Assembly (NCBI RefSeq): GCF_017573465.1
Contig: NZ_JAGEPF010000027.1
Coordinates: forward strand, 1-64,000
Origin: Actinomadura violacea
GTDB taxonomy: Bacteria; Actinomycetota; Actinomycetes; Streptosporangiales; Streptosporangiaceae
Reading direction: 5' to 3'
DNA length: 64,000 nt
The position numbers and the translations under genes are program-made. Shown here one piece after another: positions 7,322 through 15,160 of this stretch. Numbering within the stretch: position 1 is the first letter of the stretch; every line of letters starts with the position of its first letter. Under the pieces are notes generated by a model. That model saw only the letters and a list, made by a program, of their open reading frames with translations. It was not told where the DNA came from and searched no databases.

Positions 7322-8550
7322 TGGGCATGGGCACCGTCGGACGGGCGGCCGCCACGGCCGTACTCGCCGCAATGGCCATCGGTTCTCCATCGGCGGCCTC
7401 CGCCGCGGGCACCCGGCACGCGTTCACCGTCACGGCGAAGGACGCGAAGGGCCGTGTCTCGCCACCGAGCGTCCCCTACTCGGCCGAGACGCCCCGCGCG
7501 GCCGACGGCTCACTGTCGCAGTCCTACACGTGCGACGTCCCGCGGATCGGGCGGCAGGCGCTCACCCTGGAGACCGGCGCCGTCTTCCCCGCGTCGTTCT
7601 ACGCGCCGTACTCTCCCGCCGAACCGGCGCCGGTCGACGTGCACTCGCTCACCGGACTGAGCGCGGACACGGCCCGCGCGCTGACCCGGTGGGGCGCACG
7701 GTCCGTGGACGGGCAACTCGTCCTCGACACCCGTTTCAGTGCCTATGGCGAAAGCCGGCCGGTGCCGGTCTGGAGCAGGTTGGGCGCCACCACCGTTCCC
7801 GAGCGGAGCGCCTTCACCGTGCAGTCGACGGGTGAATGGCAGCTTCCGTACAGATTCCCGGGCCAGTGGCGCGACGTCGCCGCCACCGTCGACGTCGAAG
7901 GGCTGGACCTGACGCTGACTCCGCGGGACGCGGCGGGCCGGCCGACCGCGCTCGGCACCTTGCGGGCCCACTGCGCGCCGCTGCCCGGCCTGCCGACCCG
8001 CCTCGCCGACACCCGTATCGGATACCCGCCGTGCGATCACTGCCCGGGGCCGTCCGACCATTCTTATTCGGCCGTCGTCGGCGGTCCGTCCCGGCTCGGC
8101 GCGCTGGGCGCTTCGGTGCCGCTGAACGGACGGTTCGATTTCGTCCACCGATGGGACACCGACACCTACGACGGCGACCTCGCGCTGGATCCCGTCGCGT
8201 TCGACTTCGACCTGCTGGGCTTCCTGCCTGGCAGGGTGCGGCTCCAGTTCGTCCAGGAGGGGAAGGCGACGGCGCCCGCAGGATCCGGTGGGGTGGCCTT
8301 CCACGTGCCGATGCGCGTCGAAGTGGCCGACTTCTCGCTCTTCGGCGTGCGGATCGGCGGAGGGGCGGACTGCCGGACAGGGAGGCCCGCCGATGTCCGG
8401 CTCGAACGCCCGGGATCGTTCACCTACGATCCCCTGTTCGGGGCCTATCAGATGCCCGCGCTCAGCGGCTGCGGCCCGTACACCGACGTGCTCAATGGCC
8501 TCTTCGCGTGGTCGGGCGGCACCATCGGCCTGTCGCTCTCCCCGGCCTGA
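7321..8550 (+). CDS. Secreted two-domain DUF6801-type protein coupled to the inhibitor
   Basis: The ATG overlaps the inhibitor's stop codon by one base and yields 409 residues. A signal peptide (MGMGTVGRAAATAV..., AASAAG) is cleaved near residue 29. The first domain carries SQSYTCDVPRIGRQALTLE and LRAHCAPLPG. The second starts around TRIGYPPCDHC and contains GGADCRTGRPADVRL and MPALSGCGPY, closely matching the C-terminal half of the protein at 2366-3757. The linker here is short and has little Ala-Pro. The tight coupling to a protease inhibitor suggests that the two products are made in balance, and the inhibitor could protect this protein from the cell's own extracellular proteases; that is inference. 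No enzyme motif is visible. Confidence 0.7.
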   Translation: MGMGTVGRAAATAVLAAMAIGSPSAASAAGTRHAFTVTAKDAKGRVSPPSVPYSAETPRAADGSLSQSYTCDVPRIGRQALTLETGAVFPASFYAPYSPAEPAPVDVHSLTGLSADTARALTRWGARSVDGQLVLDTRFSAYGESRPVPVWSRLGATTVPERSAFTVQSTGEWQLPYRFPGQWRDVAATVDVEGLDLTLTPRDAAGRPTALGTLRAHCAPLPGLPTRLADTRIGYPPCDHCPGPSDHSYSAVVGGPSRLGALGASVPLNGRFDFVHRWDTDTYDGDLALDPVAFDFDLLGFLPGRVRLQFVQEGKATAPAGSGGVAFHVPMRVEVADFSLFGVRIGGGADCRTGRPADVRLERPGSFTYDPLFGAYQMPALSGCGPYTDVLNGLFAWSGGTIGLSLSPA

Positions 8551-8588
8551 ACACCGCGCGGGCCCCGGGGGGCGTCAGGGCGGCCCGG

Positions 8589-9545
8589 TCAGGCGGCGGC
8601 GTCGGCGGGGCGGGGGGTGGTTTCGCGGATGAAGGCGGCCACCTCGTTGATGGCTTCGTGGCCTTCGGGGATGGCGCCGGCGAAGGCCGCGAAGACGTGG
8701 ATCTGGTTCTCCCAGATCTGCAGCCGGTGCGGGACGTCGGCGAGCGCGAGGCGTTCGGTCATGAGTTCCGCGTCGTACAGGAGCGCCTCGCGGGACCCGG
8801 CGATGATGAGGACCGGCGGCAGGCCCCGCAGGTCGCGGTCGCAGGGAGACGGCAGCGGGCCGGGGTCCATTCCGGCGAGGAGGAGGCGGTTCAGTTTCTT
8901 CAGGCGGTGGACGGGGACGTAGGCGTCGCGGCGGGTGAATTCGTAAGACGCGCGGCCCTCGTGGTCGAGGTCGACGAGCGGCGAAAGAGCGACGATACCG
9001 GCGGGTTTCGGCAGTCCGTTCTGCATTGCGGTGAGTGCAGTGGTGAAAGCGAGGAAACCGCCTGCGGAGTCACCCGCGATGACGATGTCGTCCGGCGCAT
9101 GACCCTGTTTCAGGAGCCATTCGTAGGCGTTCAGGGCGTCCGCCATCGATATGGCGAGGGACGAGCCTGGAAGCTGGCGGTAGGCGACGGAGAACGCGAC
9201 CGCGCCGGACCGGGACGCGATCCGGGCGACGAGGCCGCGGTGCGTCCGCAGGCCGCAGCAGAAGAAGCCGCCGCCGTGCAGGTACAGCACCACGCGTCCG
9301 GAGTCGCCGCCTTCGGGGCGGATCCATTCGCCGTGGCAGCCGTCCAGGTCGACGCGCTCGACGCGGGTGCCGCGGGCCGGGCGCATCAGCAGCGGGGCCG
9401 CCCAGTCCAGGACGGCGGCGAGCCTCAGCATGGAGCGCGTCAGCGGGCTGTAGAAGAACACCGGCCGGATGACGACCTTCATGAAAAGCGCGAACCTGCG
9501 CGCCTTCCCGCTGGTGCCGGGACGATGCTCGATAACACGTTCCAT
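8589..9545 (-). CDS. Alpha/beta-hydrolase-3 family esterase/lipase
   Basis: The 318-residue protein belongs to the hormone-sensitive-lipase (bHSL) branch of alpha/beta hydrolases. YLHGGGFF (His90-Gly93) builds the oxyanion hole, and IAGDSAGG provides the nucleophile Ser160. A catalytic His lies in ENQIHVFAAF, and an acid in the SREALLYDAE segment. There is no signal peptide, so it is probably cytosolic and acts on short- or medium-chain esters. GAGGAG precedes the ATG at 9545. It is convergent with the DUF6801 gene and divergent from the DivIVA-like gene. Confidence 0.85.
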   Translation of the reverse strand: MERVIEHRPGTSGKARRFALFMKVVIRPVFFYSPLTRSMLRLAAVLDWAAPLLMRPARGTRVERVDLDGCHGEWIRPEGGDSGRVVLYLHGGGFFCCGLRTHRGLVARIASRSGAVAFSVAYRQLPGSSLAISMADALNAYEWLLKQGHAPDDIVIAGDSAGGFLAFTTALTAMQNGLPKPAGIVALSPLVDLDHEGRASYEFTRRDAYVPVHRLKKLNRLLLAGMDPGPLPSPCDRDLRGLPPVLIIAGSREALLYDAELMTERLALADVPHRLQIWENQIHVFAAFAGAIPEGHEAINEVAAFIRETTPRPADAAA

Positions 9546-9758
9546 GCGGACTCCTCAGCGCGCGGCGCCGCCCACCCGGCTGCCCGGGAAATGGACGCTG
9601 CGCAGCGTACAGCAGGAATCCCGCCTTTCAAGATCCACTTCGCGGCTTCCCGGAAAATGCTCATCCGCGGTCAAGAAACCGGTTCGGAATCAGCACCGCC
9701 GCAACACCTTCGAGGAAACGCTCGCCCCGCCCGGCGGGGGCTGTGTTAAGTGGTGCGC

Positions 9759-10019
9759 ATGAGCGAGAAGAGACCGGCGTGGCAGAGCCGGCTGACCGGC
9801 TTCGTGCGGGGCCCGGGAGGGACGGGCGAGGAGCGGCGGCTCACCCCCGAGGCCGTCCGGGACCGCAAGTTCGCGACGACCCGCCTCACCCAGGGGTACG
9901 CGGTCGCGGAGGTCGACGCGTTCCTCGACCAGGTCACCCACGAGCTGGCGCGGCTGATCCGGGAGCGCGACGAGGCGCGGGCCGCCGCCCGCCGGCCGCG
10001 CGAGGACCGGCTCCCCTGA
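9759..10019 (+). CDS. Short DivIVA-domain protein
   Basis: About 86 residues. RLTPEAVRDRKFATTRLTQGYAVAEVDAFLDQV is the N-terminal DivIVA lipid-binding/dimer motif (given here only to show the pattern F-x-x-x-R-x-x-x-GY-x-x-x-EVD-x-F), followed by a short helix HELARLIRERDEARAAAR. True DivIVA/Wag31 is over 200 residues with long coiled coils, so this small form is one of the stand-alone DivIVA-domain proteins common in actinomycetes, whose roles are mostly unknown. Start may be ATG 9759 or GTG 9750; the GGCGGGGG at 9731-9738 fits either poorly. Confidence 0.7.
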   Translation: MSEKRPAWQSRLTGFVRGPGGTGEERRLTPEAVRDRKFATTRLTQGYAVAEVDAFLDQVTHELARLIRERDEARAAARRPREDRLP

Positions 10020-10024
10020 CGGGT

Positions 10025-11161
10025 TCAGCCGGGTTCGCCTGGATGGGCCGCCTCGTTGCGCATCGCCGCGTACCGCATCGCCGCCGCGCTGCGCGGCACC
10101 GGCTGCGGCGGCCGGCCGACGGGCCGCGGCTGGACGACCGGGGCCGGCAGCATCGGCGCCCACGACGGCTCGGCGACCCCGCGGGGATGCTCGTTCAGCG
10201 GCGCGAACGGCGTCCGGGCGGGCGCGACCGCCTTCTCCTCCGCGACCGTCTTCTCCTCCGCGACCGGGTCCTCGCGCTCGTGCCGCGGGATCAGGAAGAC
10301 CGACGCCGCCGACAGCACCAGCCCGACCGCCGACAGGACGAACTTGCGCGGCGTCTCCGGCCACGGCTGCCCGTACACCATGATCCCGCCGAGCCACAGC
10401 GACGCCTTGGACCCGACCGCCAGCATGATGATCACCACGGACAGCCGGCAGCGCTGCAGCCCGATCTGCGCGAGCCCCGCGCCGAGCAGCCCGGCGACGA
10501 CGACGATGTAGAGGTGCGGCGTCCGCACCACGTGCTGCCAGTCGGTGAGGTCGTGCCGGAGCAGCCGGGCGAGGGCCGCGCCGGAGCTCTCCGCGCACCC
10601 GACGAGCACGCCCGCGCCGAGGCCGAACGCGACACCGGTCACGCGCTTGGCATGCCGTCCGTCCACCGGGCTGTCGCGGACGACGAACAGCCACAGCGGG
10701 AACAGCAGCGACGGGCCGATGAGCAGGGCGATCCGCCACAGCGGCGCGTCGGGGTTCCACGACCCGGCGGGGCCGGCGGCGGGCGTCTCCCGCAGCAGGC
10801 CGCCGGCGGCGGCGAACGCCAGCAGCGCCAGCACCAGGACGGCCAGCGCGCCGAGCTCGCCGGGCGTCACCCGCTCCCGGAAGTTCGTGATCGCGATGAG
10901 CAGCAGCACGACCATGACCGGCCCGTACATCGGCACCACCGCGCTGACCGGGATCCGGGTCAGCACGATGCTCTGGACGACCATCCCGCCGATCAGCAGC
11001 GCCAGCCCGAACAGCCAGGCGGGGCTGGACGCCAGCGTCCACGTCGTGTGCAGGAACCGGGCCCCGGTGAGCCGCGGCATCCCGCGTCCGGTGAGTTTGA
11101 AGACCGTGAAGCCCGCGACATAGGCGACCGGTGCCGCGATGGCAAGAGCAAGCGCCCCCAT
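10025..11161 (-). CDS. Multi-pass membrane protein, DMT/EamA-like, paralogue 1
   Basis: The 378-residue protein has about nine hydrophobic segments in its first 300 residues, including ALALAIAAPVAYVAGFTVF and LLIGGMVVQSIVL, plus a hydrophilic Pro/Arg/Glu-rich tail of about 80 residues. Internal similarity of the two halves and small-residue-rich helices resemble drug/metabolite-type permeases, but I recognise no exact family. It is a clear paralogue of the protein at 25729-26913: both have a GLQRCRL motif, FVVRD with an HA-R-TG-A-GLGAGVL stretch, YG-PWP and PRHER. It lies convergent to the DivIVA-like gene, and its tail repeats EEKxVA. Substrate unknown. Confidence 0.6.
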   Translation of the reverse strand: MGALALAIAAPVAYVAGFTVFKLTGRGMPRLTGARFLHTTWTLASSPAWLFGLALLIGGMVVQSIVLTRIPVSAVVPMYGPVMVVLLLIAITNFRERVTPGELGALAVLVLALLAFAAAGGLLRETPAAGPAGSWNPDAPLWRIALLIGPSLLFPLWLFVVRDSPVDGRHAKRVTGVAFGLGAGVLVGCAESSGAALARLLRHDLTDWQHVVRTPHLYIVVVAGLLGAGLAQIGLQRCRLSVVIIMLAVGSKASLWLGGIMVYGQPWPETPRKFVLSAVGLVLSAASVFLIPRHEREDPVAEEKTVAEEKAVAPARTPFAPLNEHPRGVAEPSWAPMLPAPVVQPRPVGRPPQPVPRSAAAMRYAAMRNEAAHPGEPG

Positions 11162-11305
11162 GGCCGCTCCCTAGAGTTAGGCCGATATTCAGCCAGTGTG
11201 CTTGTTAACACAGGCTTCTCACAAGGGACTCGCAGGTGAAATCGCTCCCGCGACGGAATCCATACTGCTTTTTATAATAAAGCGATAAAACCTCACTCAC
11301 CGAAC

Positions 11306-12628
11306 TCAGTGCGCCGCCGCGCACCTCCCGGAGAGATACGCCTCGAGCCCGTCGACCGGAACCCGGGCCTGCTCCCCGGAGTCCATGTCCCGCACCGTGA
11401 CCGCGCCCGCCTCCCGGTCGGACGCTCCGTAGATCAGCGCGTACCGCGCCCTGCGGTCGGCGGCCCACTTGAGCTGCTTGGCCAGCTTGCGGCTGCCCGC
11501 GAGGTACACCTCCGTCCGCAGGCCGGCGTCCCGCAGCCGCGCGGCGAAGCCCATGACGTCGGACGCGGCGTCCTCCGCGATCACCGTCACGGCGGCGTCG
11601 AGCCGGTGCGAGGCGCCCTCGTCGTCGCCGAGCAGCCCGATGATGCGTTCGACGCCGAGCGACCCGCCGCAGGCCGGGACGTCCGGCCCGCCCAGCGCGG
11701 AGATCAGCCCGTCGTAGCGGCCGCCGCTCGCGATCGACCCCGGCATCCCCTCGGCGACCACCTCGAAGATGACGCCGGTGTAGTAGTCCAGGCCCCTGAC
11801 CAGGCTCGGCGTGAACGCGATCCGCTCCGCTCCGACCTTCGGCGACGCGAACCGCAGCAGCCGGCCGATCTCCGCCAGCCCCGCGCGCCCGGCCTCGCTG
11901 TCCTTCAGCGCCGCCCGCATCCGCTCCTCCGCGTCCGCCGCGGTCAGGTCCCCCACCAGCGCCTCGGCGATCCCGGACGCCAGTGACCGCGCCTCGACCA
12001 GCTCGGCGGCGACCTGCTCCGGCGCCAGCTTGTCGAGCTTGTCCAGGGTGATCAGCACCCCGCCGCCCAGCTCCGCCGGGACGCCGTAGACCTCCAGCAG
12101 TCCCGACAGCGCCCGCCGCGAGTTCACCAGCACGCGGTAGCCGCGCACGCCGACCGCGTCGAGCGCGTCCGTCAGCGCGCACACCACCTCGGCGTCGGCC
12201 AGCGGCGACGCGGACCCGACCACGTCCACGTCGCACTGCGCGAACTCGCGGAACCGCCCCTTGCCCGGCCGGTCGGCCCGCCACACCGGCCCCATCGCGT
12301 ACCGCTTGTACGGCGCCGGCAGCCGCGACCCGTGACCTGCGACGACACGTGCGAGCGGCACCGTCATCTCGTAGCGGAGCGCGAGATCGGCCTCGCGCTC
12401 CGCCTCGCGCTCGCCCCGCCGCAGGATCTTGAAGATCAGCTTGTCGCCCTCGTCGCCGTACTTGCCGGTCAGCGTCTCCAGCCGCTCGAACGCCGGCGTC
12501 TGCAACGGCTCGAACCCGTACCGCTCGAACACCTCGCGGATCCGCGCGAAGACATGCTCACGGGTTCGCAGCGCGCCCGCGAGAAAGTCGCGGGTCCCCG
12601 ACGGAGGCTCGAACTGCCGTGACGCCAT
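11306..12628 (-). CDS. hisS: Histidyl-tRNA synthetase, eukaryote/archaea-like type
   Basis: A full-length 440-residue class II synthetase charging tRNA-His in the cytosol. Motif 2 is split into LRYEMTVPLARVV and GRFREFAQCDVDVVG. The histidine-specific motifs are LVRGLDYYTG and ASGGRYDGL; motif 3 is GGSLGVERI. The C-terminal anticodon-binding domain (VTVIAEDAASDVMGFAARL, SRKLAKQLKWA) is intact. Motif 2 is of the eukaryotic/archaeal kind rather than the LRPEGT form of the usual actinobacterial HisS. The gene also lacks the expected neighbours (such as aspS or relA). It may therefore be an additional synthetase rather than the only one; the rest of the genome is needed to tell. AGGAGT precedes ATG 12628. 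Confidence 0.9.
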   Translation of the reverse strand: MASRQFEPPSGTRDFLAGALRTREHVFARIREVFERYGFEPLQTPAFERLETLTGKYGDEGDKLIFKILRRGEREAEREADLALRYEMTVPLARVVAGHGSRLPAPYKRYAMGPVWRADRPGKGRFREFAQCDVDVVGSASPLADAEVVCALTDALDAVGVRGYRVLVNSRRALSGLLEVYGVPAELGGGVLITLDKLDKLAPEQVAAELVEARSLASGIAEALVGDLTAADAEERMRAALKDSEAGRAGLAEIGRLLRFASPKVGAERIAFTPSLVRGLDYYTGVIFEVVAEGMPGSIASGGRYDGLISALGGPDVPACGGSLGVERIIGLLGDDEGASHRLDAAVTVIAEDAASDVMGFAARLRDAGLRTEVYLAGSRKLAKQLKWAADRRARYALIYGASDREAGAVTVRDMDSGEQARVPVDGLEAYLSGRCAAAH

Positions 12629-12789
12629 GCCGACTCCTGAAAAGCAAAGGAAGAAAGCGAAACTCTATCGACGCGCCCACCGCCCCCGCCCTTCATTAAA
12701 TGGGCCCCGCCCGCCCGGCGGTGTGGGGGAACGAGGCGCCGCCCCTGGGGGGACACGAGCGGCGCCGATCCGCCGGACGGGCGGGGTGC

Positions 12790-13131
12790 TCAAAGGGCTA
12801 GCCGCGCCCAGACGACCTTGCCGGGGCCCCCGTCCATGAGCCGGTAACCGCACCCGCCCGATGCGAGCAGCCGCACCATCATCAGGCCCCGGCCGTCCTC
12901 GGCCTCGAAGTCCCTTTGCGGGACGACCGGCGGCGCGTGCGACGGGTCCCACACCCGGAACTCGATCGCGCCGGCGAGCCGCGTCACCCACGCCTGGACC
13001 TCGTGCCCCTCGACCGTGTGCACCACGGCGTTCGTCGCCAGCTCGGACATGATCGTCCGCCCGACGTAGTCGTACCGCGCGAGCCCCCACGCCTCGCACG
13101 CCTCCGTGACGAGTTCCTGCGCGACTGCCAT
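12790..13131 (-). CDS. Anti-sigma/SpoIIAB-type ATP-binding protein (HATPase_c_2)
   Basis: About 113 residues of GHKL-type ATPase fold. YVGRTIMSELATNAVVHT is the N-box, EFRVWDP the next strand, and DGRGLMMVRLLA the G-box. Such proteins act as serine kinases or anti-sigma factors in partner switching. The deduced start (ATG 13131) leaves only a few residues before helix 1 and lacks a clear ribosome site. The sequence upstream of it immediately becomes the remnant of an unrelated endonuclease gene on the other strand, so the N-terminus may have been clipped by a rearrangement. It could still function if the short form folds. Confidence 0.65.
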   Translation of the reverse strand: MAVAQELVTEACEAWGLARYDYVGRTIMSELATNAVVHTVEGHEVQAWVTRLAGAIEFRVWDPSHAPPVVPQRDFEAEDGRGLMMVRLLASGGCGYRLMDGGPGKVVWARLAL

Positions 13132-13143
13132 CGGCGCCGGGGA

Positions 13144-13512
13144 GTGCGCAAGGCCAGGCTCGCCATGCCGCACCTGGAGCCGCGCAGCGACTCGCCGCCC
13201 GAGACGCGGCTGCGGATGCTCATCGTGGACGCGAACCTCCCGCGGCCCGTCGCCAACCAGGACGTCTTCAACGACTGGGGCGTCTGGCTGGCGCGGCCCG
13301 ACCTCTCCTACCCCGCACGGAAGATCGCGATCGAGTACGAGGGCGTCCACCACCAGCGGGACCGCATCCAGTACAGCCACGACATCGAACGCGACGGCCG
13401 CCTGATCGACCACGGCTGGCTCGTCATCCGCGTCGACAAGGAGGGCCTCTTCCGCGCCCCCCGCATCGTCGTGAACCGCGTCCGCAAGGCCCTCGCGCAG
13501 TCCTCGCGTTGA
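13144..13512 (+). pseudogene. Truncated DUF559-type endonuclease-like gene, C-terminal part only
   Basis: From about 13144 the plus strand encodes ~122 residues resembling the C-terminal half of actinobacterial DUF559/AbiEi-associated proteins: SPPETRLRMLIVDANLPRP, ARPDLSYPARKIAIEYEG, HHQRD and GWLVIRVDKEGL. Full proteins of this kind have ~300 residues with an N-terminal winged-helix half. That half is missing here, and no start or ribosome site is convincing. The break falls where the divergent HATPase gene begins. The stop (13510-13512) lies inside the left arm of a large inverted repeat. Confidence 0.65.
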
Positions 13513-13570
13513 CTTGCGGCGTGTCGGCCTTAAAACGGTCTCCATAAGGCCGACACGCCGCAAGTCAACG
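13507..13570. terminator. 26-bp perfect inverted repeat, bidirectional terminator
   Basis: Arms 13507-13532 and 13545-13570 are perfectly complementary over 26 bp with a 12-nt loop (13533-13544). The TGA stop of the plus-strand remnant (13510-13512) and the TGA stop of the minus-strand sigma gene (13567-13565) sit at mirror positions in the two arms. The structure can serve as terminator for both convergent units. Confidence 0.75.
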
Positions 13571-14710
13571 GGGGAGGGACTGGCGGACTCGCGCGGCCTC
13601 GCGGGTGAGGTGGTCGCGTTCGGGGACGCTGGTGGCGGCGCGGGACGCCTCGGCGTACAGGTCGGCGGCCTGTTCGAGGTCGCCGGCGCGTTCGAGGAGG
13701 TAGGCGCGGACGGCGGTGTACCGGGGCAGGGCGGGGTCCACCTCGCTCAGCTCGGCGAGGCCGGCCTGCGGGCCGTCGGCCTCGCCGACCGCGACCGCGC
13801 GGTTGAGCCGCACCACCGGGCTGCCGGTGAGGCCGAGCAGTTCGTCGTACCACTCCACGATCTGCACCCAGTCCGTCTCGGCGGTGCTCGGGGCGTCGGC
13901 GTGCAGGGCGGCGACGGCGGCCTGCGCCTGGTACTCGCCCAGCCGGTCGCGGGCCAGCGCCGCCTGCAGGATCGTGACGCCCTCGGCGATGAGGCGGGTG
14001 TCCCAGCGGGACCTGTCCTGTTCGGCGAGCGGCACCAGGCGGCCGTCCGGGCCGCGGCGGGAGGCGCGCCGGGAATGGTGCAGCAGCATCAGCGCCAGCA
14101 GGCCCGCGACCTCGGGCTCGCCGGTGGCGGCGGCGAGCTGGCGGGTCAGCCGGATCGCCTCCGCCTCCAGGTCGACGTCGCCGCTGTAGCCCTCGTTGAA
14201 GACGAGGTAGAGGACGCGCAGCACCGTCGGCAGGTCGCCGGGCCGGTCGAGGGGCTGCCCGGCGATGCGGCGCTTGGCCCGGCTGATGCGCTGCGCCATG
14301 GTCGCCTCGGGGACGAGGTAGGCCGTCGCGATCTGCCGCGTCGTCAGGCCGCCGACCGCGCGCAGCGTCAGCGCGACCGCCGAACCGGGCGGCAGCGACG
14401 GGTGCGCGCACAGGAAGTACAGCCACAGCGAGTCGTCCGTGCCCGGCACCGGGCCCGCCGGCGGCTCGTCCTGCACGGCCAGTTCCCTGCCGCGCCGCGA
14501 CGACTCGGCCCGCGCGGCGTCGAGGAACTTGCGCCATGCGGCGGCGACGAGCCAGCCCTTCGGGTCGCGCGGCGGATCGTCCGGCCAGTGCTCCAGCGCG
14601 CGGATCAGCGCCTCCTGGACGGCGTCTTCGGCCGACGCGAAGTCGGCGCCGCGGCGGACCAGGACGCCGATCACCGCGGGCACGAGCCCCCGCAGCAGCG
14701 CCTCGTTCAC
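13565..14710 (-). CDS. ECF sigma factor of the ECF42 type (DUF6596)
   Basis: The GTG start at 14710 overlaps the stop of the YCII gene (GTGA); the product has 381 residues. The sigma-2 region is SAEDAVQEALIRALEHWP with DPKGWLVAAAWRKFLDAAR, and the sigma-4 region is LTLRAVGGLTTRQIATAYLVPEATMAQRISRAKRRI. The long C-terminal part (RVLYLVFNEGYSGD, LNRAVAVGEADGPQAGLAEL) is the TPR-like DUF6596 extension that defines the ECF42 class. No anti-sigma gene is next to it, as is known for this class, in which the extension and the cotranscribed DGPF/YCII protein are thought to control or accompany the sigma factor. It probably directs RNA polymerase to a small regulon, perhaps its own operon. Confidence 0.85.
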   Translation of the reverse strand: MNEALLRGLVPAVIGVLVRRGADFASAEDAVQEALIRALEHWPDDPPRDPKGWLVAAAWRKFLDAARAESSRRGRELAVQDEPPAGPVPGTDDSLWLYFLCAHPSLPPGSAVALTLRAVGGLTTRQIATAYLVPEATMAQRISRAKRRIAGQPLDRPGDLPTVLRVLYLVFNEGYSGDVDLEAEAIRLTRQLAAATGEPEVAGLLALMLLHHSRRASRRGPDGRLVPLAEQDRSRWDTRLIAEGVTILQAALARDRLGEYQAQAAVAALHADAPSTAETDWVQIVEWYDELLGLTGSPVVRLNRAVAVGEADGPQAGLAELSEVDPALPRYTAVRAYLLERAGDLEQAADLYAEASRAATSVPERDHLTREAARVRQSLPR

Positions 14711-15114
14711 CCGGTCGCCGCGGGCGCCATGGTGAGGAACGGCCGCACCTCCAGCCACTCCTGGACCGGCCGTCCGCCCGCGCCGGGCGCCGCGGACAGC
14801 TCGGCGGCCAGCTCCAGCGCGCGCTCGTAGCTCTCGACATCGATCACCATCCAGCCGGCGATCAGGTCCTTGGTCTCCGCGAACGGGCCGTCGGTGACCG
14901 GCGGGCGGCCCTCGCCGTCCGAGCGGACGAACGCGCCCTGCGGGGAGAGCGCCTGCTTGTCGACGAACTCGCCGGTCGCCTCGAGCCGCGCGGCGAAGTC
15001 CTCCATGTACCGGATGTGCGCCGTGACCTCCTCCGGGGCCCACTGGTCCATCGGCACGTCGTTGACCGAGGCGGGCGCGCCCCGGTAGTGCTTGAGCAGC
15101 AGGTACTTCGCCAT
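14707..15114 (-). CDS. YCII/DGPF-motif protein, partner of the ECF42 sigma factor
   Basis: ATG at 15114 follows a perfect AAGGAG six bases away and encodes 135 residues of ferredoxin-like YCII fold. MAKYLLLKHYRG is the first strand, and VTDGPFAETKDLIAGWMVI contains the DGPFAETK signature that names the family. Such DGPF proteins are encoded next to ECF sigma factors in many actinobacteria. Biochemical role is not established; possible small-molecule sensing or hydrolase activity. Its stop overlaps the sigma start, so the two are translationally coupled. Confidence 0.85.
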   Translation of the reverse strand: MAKYLLLKHYRGAPASVNDVPMDQWAPEEVTAHIRYMEDFAARLEATGEFVDKQALSPQGAFVRSDGEGRPPVTDGPFAETKDLIAGWMVIDVESYERALELAAELSAAPGAGGRPVQEWLEVRPFLTMAPAATG

Positions 15115-15160
15115 CGTTCGCTCCTTGGAAGTGATCGGGTCCATTGTGGCCGCGTCGTCC

